Source of the DNA: Lachnospiraceae bacterium | GTDB lineage: Bacteria > Bacillota > Clostridia > Lachnospirales > Lachnospiraceae | DNA: 64,000 nucleotides | Direction: 5' to 3' | NCBI GenBank assembly: GCA_021200995.1 | Contig: JAJQFS010000030.1 | Location: 62,001-126,000 of the forward strand | Part shown: one piece after another, positions 54,023 through 61,186 of the stretch | Numbering within the stretch: position 1 is the first letter of the stretch | Layout of the letters: each line of letters starts with the position of its first letter | Notes under the pieces: model-generated | The model's database searches: none | The model's input: only the letters and a program-made list of their open reading frames with translations | Told to the model about the DNA's origin: nothing | Program-made: the position numbers and the translations under genes

Positions 54023-54051
54023 TTGACAAAAGATAAGGGAAAAATTACAAT
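54023..54051 (+). promoter_or_regulatory. rpsT promoter
   Basis: TTGACA (54023-54028), 17-base spacer, TACAAT (54046-54051). The leader to the TTG start is about 85 bases and could hold S20 autoregulatory structure, which I could not confirm. Confidence 0.82.
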
Positions 54052-54141
54052 AAACAAAGTGTGTTCGCCGCATTCCGTGTCTGATGCCGCGGATACGTTT
54101 GCAAGAAGCGAAATGTATCTTATATATGGGAGGTGTACATC

Positions 54142-54405
54142 TTGGCAAATATCAAATCTGCAAAGAAGCGTATCTTAGTCAATAACAGAAAGTACGAGAA
54201 AAATAAAGCCATCAAATCCCGCGTGAAGACTGAGACCAAGAAAGTCTACGCTGCTGTGGAATCCGGCGACAAGGCTGCGGCTACTGCAGCTTTAGCTGAA
54301 GCGACTTCTGTGATTGAGAAGGCTGCCAGCAAGGGTGTTTTTCATAAAAATACCGCTGCGCGCAAGGTTTCCGCGATCGCAAAAGCTGTCAATACAATGG
54401 CTTAA
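54142..54405 (+). CDS. rpsT: 30S ribosomal protein S20
   Basis: An 87-aa ribosomal protein starting at a TTG (MANIKSAKKRI when initiated), which sits 8 bases after GGGAGG. The body shows typical S20 helices: KNKAIKSRVKTETKKVYAAV and a C-terminal GVFHKNTAARKVSAIAKAV block. A rare start codon is known for rpsT in several bacteria. It is monocistronic, with its own promoter and terminator. Confidence 0.97.
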   Translation: MANIKSAKKRILVNNRKYEKNKAIKSRVKTETKKVYAAVESGDKAAATAALAEATSVIEKAASKGVFHKNTAARKVSAIAKAVNTMA

Positions 54406-54488
54406 TCTCTGATATCCGTTCCGGTGAAAACGGTTTGATTTAAACCCTCAAACTCAGACCGCTTCCCGACGAATAAAAGATCATCATC

Positions 54489-54515
54489 GGGTCCGCCTTA
54501 AAGGCGGACCCTTCT
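54489..54515 (+). terminator. rpsT terminator
   Basis: GGGTCCGCC (54489-54497) pairs with GGCGGACCC (54503-54511), a 9-base stem, followed by TTCTTTG. Confidence 0.9.
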
Positions 54516-54525
54516 TTGTTCCCAT

Positions 54526-54987
54526 TCAATTCCACTCATCCTGCAGCTTTCTGCGGATCCGGTACAGCTTGTCACTGATGCTTTTATTACTCATATGCAG
54601 ATCCTCCGCCAGCTCCGGTATGGTCGCCCCTCCCAGGAAATACGCCCGGGCCAGCTTCTCTGAACGCGAACGGTACAGACTGTGCAGCAGATCCTCCATC
54701 ACGACCATATCATAGGCCGGATCCTCCGCCGCAATACTGTCCTCATACAGCTTCTCCGTGCGTGTATAAACGCGCCTGTAATACCTGCGGCAGATATGCT
54801 TCGCTGTCAGCAAAAGCCATCCACAGGGGTTGGGATGCTCCCGCAGCATATCCCACTGCTCCAGCGCTTCCGCGTATGTCTCCTGCACCATGTCCTCCAC
54901 CTCGTGGGCGTCCGCCATCCGCGCGAGGAGGTATTGGCTTACCATCTGGCTGGTGCGCTTATAAAAGCTCTCGAAATCCTCTTCCAT
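54526..54987 (-). CDS. Sigma-70 family (ECF-like) RNA polymerase sigma factor
   Basis: A 153-aa protein with a region-2 segment (HEVEDMVQETYAEALEQWD) and a region-4 helix-turn-helix (TIPELAEDLHMSNKSISDKL). It is short and lacks region 1 and 3, as in ECF sigma factors. Its ATG overlaps the stop of the HTH gene by one base. Because it lies just beyond the pilus genes in the same direction, it may control pilus expression, but no anti-sigma gene is visible. Confidence 0.82.
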   Translation of the reverse strand: MEEDFESFYKRTSQMVSQYLLARMADAHEVEDMVQETYAEALEQWDMLREHPNPCGWLLLTAKHICRRYYRRVYTRTEKLYEDSIAAEDPAYDMVVMEDLLHSLYRSRSEKLARAYFLGGATIPELAEDLHMSNKSISDKLYRIRRKLQDEWN

Positions 54988-55292
54988 CAGTTGGAAAAAT
55001 ATCTCTTTTTGAAAAATTCATCCAGCGATATCTGCAGTCCGTTGCAGATCCGCCAGATCGTCACAATCCCCGGATTGTGACTTCTGCCGTAAAGGATGCT
55101 CTTGAGTGTGGATGGGTGAACACCGGAGAGATGGGAAAGATCCGTGACGGTGCTTCTTATAGCTCTGCACTCTAGTAAATTCCTGCGGATAAGCTGTTCG
55201 ACAAGCCGCTTTTCGTCCGCCTTGATCCGGTCGGTCCGGCAGCTTTTCTTTGGTAAGAGATTATCTTCTGTAAAAGAATGCGGGTTATCCAT
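54987..55292 (-). CDS. Helix-turn-helix (XRE-type) DNA-binding protein
   Basis: From the ATG at 55292 (MDNPHSFTEDN), with AAGGAG upstream, it is 101 aa. The helix-turn-helix is TVTDLSHLSGVHPSTLKSIL, followed by a typical XRE recognition-end block, WRICNGLQISLDEFF. The final TGATG overlaps the sigma factor start, so the pair is translationally coupled. The gap of 139 bases to the sortase gene upstream may hold a separate promoter. Confidence 0.82.
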   Translation of the reverse strand: MDNPHSFTEDNLLPKKSCRTDRIKADEKRLVEQLIRRNLLECRAIRSTVTDLSHLSGVHPSTLKSILYGRSHNPGIVTIWRICNGLQISLDEFFKKRYFSN

Positions 55293-55431
55293 ATAATCTC
55301 CTTCCCCGGAAGTATCCCCGTTTCGACAAAATACTCCCGTAAAGGACATTATACACGATAACCCGCAAAAAGGTAGACGATATGTCGTCACTTTAGCTTT
55401 GCAAAACTTTTTTCACAGAAATTTCCGGACT

Positions 55432-56028
55432 TTACTCCGTCCTGACGCAGCGAATCGCTCGCCGCGCCCTTCCCCCTGTCGTGCATGTAAAAAGTGTCAG
55501 ATCCCAGTCATCGTCCCCCGTAAGTCCTTCCATCTCATCGATCTGATCCGGCTCCAGCGTATCAAGCCGTATCACCTCATAATAATAAGAATTGCCGTCC
55601 ATGTCGGTAAAAATGACGATCGTCCCGACCAGAACCGTTTTCAGCGCGGAAAAATGCTGTCGGTAATTGTGACCCGCAATCACCAGATCGTTCGTGCAGA
55701 CACTGCCATAATAGCGCCCAGGCGCGATTTCCAGCCCCTCATAGCTCCACTCTGCCATGACCGGCAGCTCCAGCCCCAGCGCGGGCACCGAGAGATAGCC
55801 GATATAGTCCCACCCGTCGATTTCCACCACAGTCATCCCGATGCTGTTGTCCGTTTCGGAGCTGATTTCTTCTTGCGTGACAACCGCGGATTTCACCTGT
55901 ACCAGAGCTTCCGATACGGCCTCACCGGCCTTCATCTCCTCCCACAACTGAAACAGAGTAAGGGACAGTGCGGTCAAAAGCAGCACTGTCCCTGTTATCA
56001 TCAGACCGATCCCGATCCTACGCTTCAT
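55432..56028 (-). CDS. Sortase family protein (third sortase of the pilus locus)
   Basis: A 198-aa membrane-anchored transpeptidase with an N-terminal hydrophobic helix (IGLMITGTVLLLTALSLTLF). The catalytic residues are visible: His in VIAGHNY, Cys in TLFTCTTGG and Arg in the following GRARRAIRC. It is smaller than the two class C sortases and lacks a C-terminal membrane helix, so it may attach finished pili to the wall rather than polymerise them. Its start lies 11 bases inside the minor pilin gene. Confidence 0.85.
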   Translation of the reverse strand: MKRRIGIGLMITGTVLLLTALSLTLFQLWEEMKAGEAVSEALVQVKSAVVTQEEISSETDNSIGMTVVEIDGWDYIGYLSVPALGLELPVMAEWSYEGLEIAPGRYYGSVCTNDLVIAGHNYRQHFSALKTVLVGTIVIFTDMDGNSYYYEVIRLDTLEPDQIDEMEGLTGDDDWDLTLFTCTTGGRARRAIRCVRTE

Positions 56029-56785
56029 CTTTGCCGCTCCTCTTTAATCCGCCGCCAAAAGCCAGAAGCCAGCCGGTCAGAAATACCGCCATACCAATCC
56101 CAGCGATCAGGAAAATCGGCCAGAGAACCGCGCCGGTCTGCGGCAGAATAAGACTCGTATCCGTTTGCGCATCCGTCGTGCTTCCCGTTGTTTTCTTCGG
56201 CGTCTTTGGAGTCTCTTCGGAAGGCTGATTCAGCGTTTCCACCTTTGGCGAGGCGTCTACATCATAGATCAGCGTTCCGTTCACCGACAACGGAACCGTG
56301 ACGACAAAAGGACTTACCTGATAATACCCCTCCGCGGCCTCTGTCTGCACCACCAGGTACACGCCCACCGGCAGGTTTGAGAAAGTCACGGCTCCGTTTG
56401 CTCCGACCTGCGCTGTCTGAGAAGCGTTCAACTGCCAGTAGTCTGCATATGTGGCCAGCGTCGCTGCCAGCGCGGAATCATTGGGGGAAATATCGTCAAG
56501 GTCCACACCGCTGTTTGAAAAATCAGATGTCAGAACATACGAATTCTGTCCGACAGCGTCCACGTACACATATGCCACGCGGTAAAGTGCCAGCTTTCCG
56601 CCGCCCACGGTTTCCCCGACCGAGTTGCGCATGGTGATTGTGACAGACCCGCTTTTGTCCGGATCGATTACTTCCGCTGTCTGCGACGCCAGCACATTCA
56701 CGCGCATTCCCAGAAACACCAGCGCTGCAGTCAATACAGCCATACACAGCCTCAGCCCTTTTTTCAGATTTTGTTTCAGCTCCAT
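56018..56785 (-). CDS. LPXTG-anchored minor pilin
   Basis: From the ATG at 56785, with GGAGG upstream, it is 255 aa. It has a signal peptide ending near VLASQ, a Cna-B/SpaA-like domain (SGSVTITMRNSVGETVGGGK, GVYLVVQTEAAEGYY), a Pro/Thr-rich neck (EETPKTPKKTTGS) and a sorting signal with LPQTG, a hydrophobic helix and a basic tail. The size suggests the base or anchor pilin. A longer frame to 56992 overlaps the upstream gene. Confidence 0.86.
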   Translation of the reverse strand: MELKQNLKKGLRLCMAVLTAALVFLGMRVNVLASQTAEVIDPDKSGSVTITMRNSVGETVGGGKLALYRVAYVYVDAVGQNSYVLTSDFSNSGVDLDDISPNDSALAATLATYADYWQLNASQTAQVGANGAVTFSNLPVGVYLVVQTEAAEGYYQVSPFVVTVPLSVNGTLIYDVDASPKVETLNQPSEETPKTPKKTTGSTTDAQTDTSLILPQTGAVLWPIFLIAGIGMAVFLTGWLLAFGGGLKRSGKDEA

Positions 56786-57324
56786 TCTGTTTTTCCTCCA
56801 TCCGGAGACGAAACGGTCTCCTTTTTCCTTTCTCCCAGAGCGATCAGCAAAAGTCCCAGGAGAAAAATCCCGCCGATACACAGCGCGCCGCCCACCGTCG
56901 ATATCGCCGACATCAGCGGCCCCAGCGCTGGGATAATCGCCACCACGCGTCCCATCACCCGCGCGCAAGAAACAGTTTCTCCGTTTCCCCATCCGTCCGT
57001 GACATACATGCTTTGCGCCTGTTCATCATTCTCTCCCACCAGACGCAGCGCCACACCGCCGCCGTCCGCGCTGTAATACGTCACCATATCGCCAACAGCC
57101 AGATCCCCTCCCACAGCCTGCTCCACGTAAATCAGGCTACCCTCCGCCACTTCGGGACCATAATTAAAATCAATGGCGGCATAGATCTGCAGCCCCATGG
57201 CGCGGGGAACTGTCAGAGGCACACAGAGCAACAATATGCATACCAACAGGCAAATGCCCGCCGTCTCCAGAACAGTGCCTGCTCCGGTTTTTCTCATAGT
57301 CTCCCGTTTTGTCCCTTTTCTCAT
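56776..57324 (-). CDS. Signal-peptidase-I-like protein of the pilus locus (catalytic residues missing)
   Basis: A 182-aa protein with N- and C-terminal transmembrane helices around a SipW-like domain. The alignment is clear at GSLIYVEQ and VGDMVTYY. Where active enzymes have SGSMEP, this reads IDFNYGP (51-57), with Asn54 in place of the Ser nucleophile. Where they have HRV, it reads LRLV (93-96), lacking the His. This matches S. pyogenes SipA, a non-proteolytic pilus assembly factor. It overlaps the minor pilin start by 10 bases. Confidence 0.82.
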   Translation of the reverse strand: MRKGTKRETMRKTGAGTVLETAGICLLVCILLLCVPLTVPRAMGLQIYAAIDFNYGPEVAEGSLIYVEQAVGGDLAVGDMVTYYSADGGGVALRLVGENDEQAQSMYVTDGWGNGETVSCARVMGRVVAIIPALGPLMSAISTVGGALCIGGIFLLGLLLIALGERKKETVSSPDGGKTEWS

Positions 57325-57397
57325 GATTGTCCGTTCCGGTCTTTTGCATACTGGTTCGCTTCATCCTTATTTCATGTTTGCCCAGGTCGTCCACGCT

Positions 57398-58306
57398 TCA
57401 GGATTGCCCGCATCGCTCCCGTCTGGACAGCACCGCTCTCACCACCAGAATCTCCAGTGCTGTCAGAGCCAGTCCCATCAAAAGATAAAGCATGTAATAA
57501 TCCCGTATGGCTTGCAGAACCGCCGTCATCGCAGGATTGCTTACCGTTTCTTCCACATATTCGATCCGGTGTCCGCGCACCAGCAGGCGGTGCGTGTTCA
57601 CCCCGTAAGGCGTACAGGTATACAGCGTCACATAATCCTCGCCCTCCACTGGGCTAAGTGCAGCAAGAAGGGTGTCATAATCGTCCTCGTCGACCATCGG
57701 CAGGATCTGATCCACCTCATAGGCCAGAACCTCATCCAGAATATACAGATAAAAACAATCCCCGATTTCCAGCTGATCCAGGTCGGTGAACAGGCGCGCG
57801 CTGGGAAGCCCTCTGTGTCCCGCCAGTACGACGTGCGTTCCCTCCTCGCCGACCGGAAGCGAGGAGCCTTCCAGATGTCCCACGCCGGTCTCAAGGCTTT
57901 CTTCGTCCGTCCCGTGATAAATGGCCAGACGAATGTTAATTTTCGGGATGGAAATATAGCCCATCACGCCGTCCCCTGAGAGATTCAGCAGATTCCAATA
58001 CTCAGAATCTTCCTCCTCAACGCTCTCAGTATCAAACGCGTCCAGATATTCCGACAGCTCCATAATACCCTCATTATAGGCCGCGGCAGCTGCCCATTCT
58101 CCTGACAGATCTTCCGCTTCCGTCTCTGTCACAGCGGACTGATAGGAAGTGATCAGTCTGCTCTGCCTGAATGTATTCCACTGATTGGAAACCGCAGGAT
58201 AAATCAGGATTGCAAAACCAGTCAGAAACAGCAGGGCGAAAGCCATACCCGTCAGTCTCACCTTAAGCGGCTGTTTCTCATTCCTCCCCGCTTTCTTTCC
58301 TTTCAT
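57398..58306 (-). CDS. Class C sortase (pilin polymerase)
   Basis: A 302-aa class C sortase with two membrane helices (TGMAFALLFLTGFAILIY and one near the C-terminus). The catalytic His is in LAGHRGLP, the Cys in TLYTCTPYGVNTHRL and the Arg follows in LVRGHR. Class C enzymes join pilin subunits by lysine isopeptide bonds. The start lies 29 bases inside the upstream sortase gene, so the two are coupled. Confidence 0.95.
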   Translation of the reverse strand: MKGKKAGRNEKQPLKVRLTGMAFALLFLTGFAILIYPAVSNQWNTFRQSRLITSYQSAVTETEAEDLSGEWAAAAAYNEGIMELSEYLDAFDTESVEEEDSEYWNLLNLSGDGVMGYISIPKINIRLAIYHGTDEESLETGVGHLEGSSLPVGEEGTHVVLAGHRGLPSARLFTDLDQLEIGDCFYLYILDEVLAYEVDQILPMVDEDDYDTLLAALSPVEGEDYVTLYTCTPYGVNTHRLLVRGHRIEYVEETVSNPAMTAVLQAIRDYYMLYLLMGLALTALEILVVRAVLSRRERCGQS

Positions 58307-59198
58307 GCTTTTTGTCCCGGCCTCCCGATTTTTTCAGAAACAGATACAGCAGCGCAGTCAGCAGAGCCGTTACCGTAAGCCCTCCCAGCGCCCAGAGCAG
58401 ATAATGGGTATGAGTCGTCACCACAGAAACTGTCTGAGTCTCTTCCTCCACAGTCTCCTCTTCGTACTCCACACGATGACCCTGCACCAGCAGACGCTCG
58501 GTGTTCACCCCATAAGGCGTACAGCTCAGCAGCGTCACCAGATCCTGTCCTTCCACCACGGACAACGCCTCCGTATCCGTGGGCTCCACCACCAGAATCT
58601 GATCGACCTCATAGCAGAGCGTTGAATCCAGCACATAAATCAGGAAAACATCTCCCTCTTCCAGCAGATCCAGATTCGCGAACAGCTCCTGATTGGGAAG
58701 GCCTCTGTGTCCCGCAAGCACGGCATGCGTGCTTTCCCCGCCGACCGGCAGGGAACTGCCCTCCAGGTGCCCGACACCCTCCTGCAGCACCTCATCGGAT
58801 GTTGTGTGATAAATCGGCAGCTTCAGATCCAGGCTGGGAATAGAAACATAACCCATGATCCCGTCTCCTGCCAGATTGAGGCAGGCCATATACTCCTCGT
58901 CCGGTTCTTCCTGCGCTCCTGTAATCGTAAAGGAATCCGACAGTGTGGCGGTATGCAGCGTTTCATTATAAGCGTAAGCCCGTGCCCATTCCGCGCTGAA
59001 GTCCTCTCCCTGTGTTTCCAGCTCCGTGAGCGAAGAAGTATAGTCGCTCACCAACTGCTCCTGACGCCATTTATTCCATTGATTCGACGCCGCGGGGTAA
59101 AGCAGAATGCCCAGGCCAAGGAGAAAAAGAACGATACAGACAATCATCAGACCGGTATCCTTTTCTCTTTTCTCCTTTTTCGGCTTTCCTTTTTTCAC
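58278..59198 (-). CDS. Class C sortase (second pilin polymerase)
   Basis: A 306-aa paralogue of the next gene, sharing the same layout: N-terminal helix, SAEWARAYAYNE region, MGYVSIPSLDLKLPIYH, LAGHRGLPN with His, TLLSCTPYGVNTERL with Cys and Arg, and a C-terminal helix with a basic tail. Two class C sortases suggest separate roles for backbone and accessory pilins. It lies 10 bases downstream of the backbone pilin gene. Confidence 0.95.
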   Translation of the reverse strand: MKKGKPKKEKREKDTGLMIVCIVLFLLGLGILLYPAASNQWNKWRQEQLVSDYTSSLTELETQGEDFSAEWARAYAYNETLHTATLSDSFTITGAQEEPDEEYMACLNLAGDGIMGYVSIPSLDLKLPIYHTTSDEVLQEGVGHLEGSSLPVGGESTHAVLAGHRGLPNQELFANLDLLEEGDVFLIYVLDSTLCYEVDQILVVEPTDTEALSVVEGQDLVTLLSCTPYGVNTERLLVQGHRVEYEEETVEEETQTVSVVTTHTHYLLWALGGLTVTALLTALLYLFLKKSGGRDKKHERKESGEE

Positions 59199-59208
59199 AT
59201 CCGCCCCT

Positions 59209-61053
59209 TTATTGGTTTTTCATCCTGCGGCGATATCCCAGGTAGAGGCCCGCCGCGGTGATCATAATCACACAGCCGAGAATGGTGAACACGATGGTAC
59301 CCATGCCGCCGGTAGAGGGAAGGGAGATGATTTTGGTGTTCAGGATCTTCGTTTCCTCTTTGTCGGATAAAACCTCCAGTACGGTATCCGTCACAACCCC
59401 TTCACTGTCACTGACATATCCCACTTCAAAGGTAGAGGTATTGATGATTGTTCCGCTTTCATCGGAGATCACAATCTTCCAGCTTTGCAAAGTTCCATTC
59501 GTATTGTATGCGGCAGATATCACAATCGTATACATAGTTGTGTTCAATGTGTATCCTGTCGGCGCTTTGGTTTCTTTCAGATAATAAGTGCCTGTTGCCA
59601 GACTATAAATGGAAATTTGTCCGTCGCTGTCAGACTCAACGATGCATCCATCCGGGTATTTATCACTTGTGTATGTTTCATAGGAACCGGTTGCAGCGTT
59701 CTTTGTATACAATGTAAACTGAGCGCCCTCCAACGGATCTCTCACTTCATTACCTGCCCCGTCGTCAGTCGTCGCATTCCCCACTTTCGAGATGACTCTG
59801 GAAGTAGTCACGCCATCAATATCAAATGTATATGTGTATGTTTTATCATCCAGTTCAGCTGACTCTCTCTGCACGGTTGAATCGGTCGTATAATCCAGAA
59901 CCACATGGTTGTCATTACCATTTTCGGCCATCACGGCATTCTCATTTAATTCCGCGCTGTATGTAACAACCAGTTCTTTTCCTTCATAGTCATTCAGCGT
60001 ATAGGTATAAACTGTCTGTGCGCTCACAGTCTCAGTCAGCACAAAGTTTATGATCAGCGTTGTCACACCAGTGCCGGCATCTGCGGAAACGGTCACTTTA
60101 TAATCCGTATTTTCGGTGAGGGTAATGTATCCGTCAGCATCTGCATCCGGATAATTTGTATTTTCTGCGCCGACATACACCCTGACTACAATTCCGGTAT
60201 TTGTCGTATCCCCCGAACTGTTTTTTGTGATCAGAGTCAAGCCCTCAGAGAGGGTATCCGTCAGTTGAAAGACCGGATACTCTCCGCCATAATAGGGGAT
60301 ATTATCAACGGTTACCTGATAGTCGACAGTATCGCCAATATTTTTGGAGGTTGCGCTGTCATTGTCAGAAACATCGCCATTTGTAATTTTCTTATCAAGA
60401 TCCGGCGTGGCTGATTTTACCCAGGAGACGCCGTCTTTGATCATGTCAACGCCATTATCCTGAATCTCATTGCCGGTTCCTTCACTGTTTATTACATAAT
60501 AGTAGGAAACCACTGCCACGTTATAAACAACCGCTTCCGCATCCTTAATGATTGCCAGATAAGAACCAACCGGAACATCCGCTGTATACCCACTGTTTGA
60601 AGTGTCTTCGAGCAACGAATAAGAAGCTGCGGCGTTTGCATTGTTTGTCGCAGTCCTGATTTCATCAGCCGTCACAGCGGAGCCGCCTGCAATCAGATTT
60701 CGTACTGTATCCAACAGTGCTTCTGTCAGTCCATAACTATAAGTCGTATTTCCTGAAGAATCCGTTTCAGTTTTCTCAATATCGTCCAGATCAATGCAGC
60801 TGTAAAGAGATACATATCCCTTAAAATTATCATTGCTGTCATAAGACGCCAGAATAATCGGGTACGCTGTTACAGTCAGGCCGCTCTCTTTGGCTTCATC
60901 CTCAATGCCATAGACGGTGATCGTCCCCGTATCATCGCTGCCGCCGTATACCCTGTCGCTTCCGGCACTTGCCGCCGTCACCGGCAGGCTCATTGTAAGA
61001 ATCAGAACCATTGCCAGCAGCAGTGATCCAAGTTTTTTTGCTTTCTTTTTCAT
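59209..61053 (-). CDS. Isopeptide-forming backbone pilin, LPXTG-anchored
   Basis: A 614-aa shaft pilin. It has a signal peptide (LLLAMVLILTMSLPVTAASA), several immunoglobulin-like domains with Asp/Asn-rich strands, a C-terminal SpaA/Cna-B domain with the E-box YYLKETKAPTGY, and a sorting signal LPSTG with a membrane helix and RRRMKNQ tail. TPDLDKKI around residue 215 may hold the pilin-motif Lys. GGAGG lies before the ATG. First gene after the tip adhesin. Confidence 0.93.
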   Translation of the reverse strand: MKKKAKKLGSLLLAMVLILTMSLPVTAASAGSDRVYGGSDDTGTITVYGIEDEAKESGLTVTAYPIILASYDSNDNFKGYVSLYSCIDLDDIEKTETDSSGNTTYSYGLTEALLDTVRNLIAGGSAVTADEIRTATNNANAAASYSLLEDTSNSGYTADVPVGSYLAIIKDAEAVVYNVAVVSYYYVINSEGTGNEIQDNGVDMIKDGVSWVKSATPDLDKKITNGDVSDNDSATSKNIGDTVDYQVTVDNIPYYGGEYPVFQLTDTLSEGLTLITKNSSGDTTNTGIVVRVYVGAENTNYPDADADGYITLTENTDYKVTVSADAGTGVTTLIINFVLTETVSAQTVYTYTLNDYEGKELVVTYSAELNENAVMAENGNDNHVVLDYTTDSTVQRESAELDDKTYTYTFDIDGVTTSRVISKVGNATTDDGAGNEVRDPLEGAQFTLYTKNAATGSYETYTSDKYPDGCIVESDSDGQISIYSLATGTYYLKETKAPTGYTLNTTMYTIVISAAYNTNGTLQSWKIVISDESGTIINTSTFEVGYVSDSEGVVTDTVLEVLSDKEETKILNTKIISLPSTGGMGTIVFTILGCVIMITAAGLYLGYRRRMKNQ

Positions 61054-61157
61054 CTCGCCATCTCCTCCATTGTATGAGATTCACCTGAGATAGTTTGCAT
61101 CCTTCGGTCCAACAGGTTCCAGTTTATATCATTTCGGTTCATACCTTTTCCGCCGAT

Positions 61158-61186
61158 AGCGGGAGACCGTTTTTCAGGTCCCCGCT
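61158..61186. other. Hairpin straddling the tip adhesin stop codon
   Basis: AGCGGGAGACC (61158-61168) pairs with GGTCCCCGCT (61177-61186), ten pairs with one bulged base. In the direction of the pilin genes there is no T-run, so it is not a normal terminator; on the plus strand it is followed by seven T. It may reduce readthrough, protect mRNA ends or terminate antisense transcription. Confidence 0.55.

Noticed and set aside
55399-56151. Plus-strand open frame of 250 codons opposite the third sortase
   Set aside because: His/Arg/Gln-rich shadow of the sortase gene with catalytic residues visible on the other strand.
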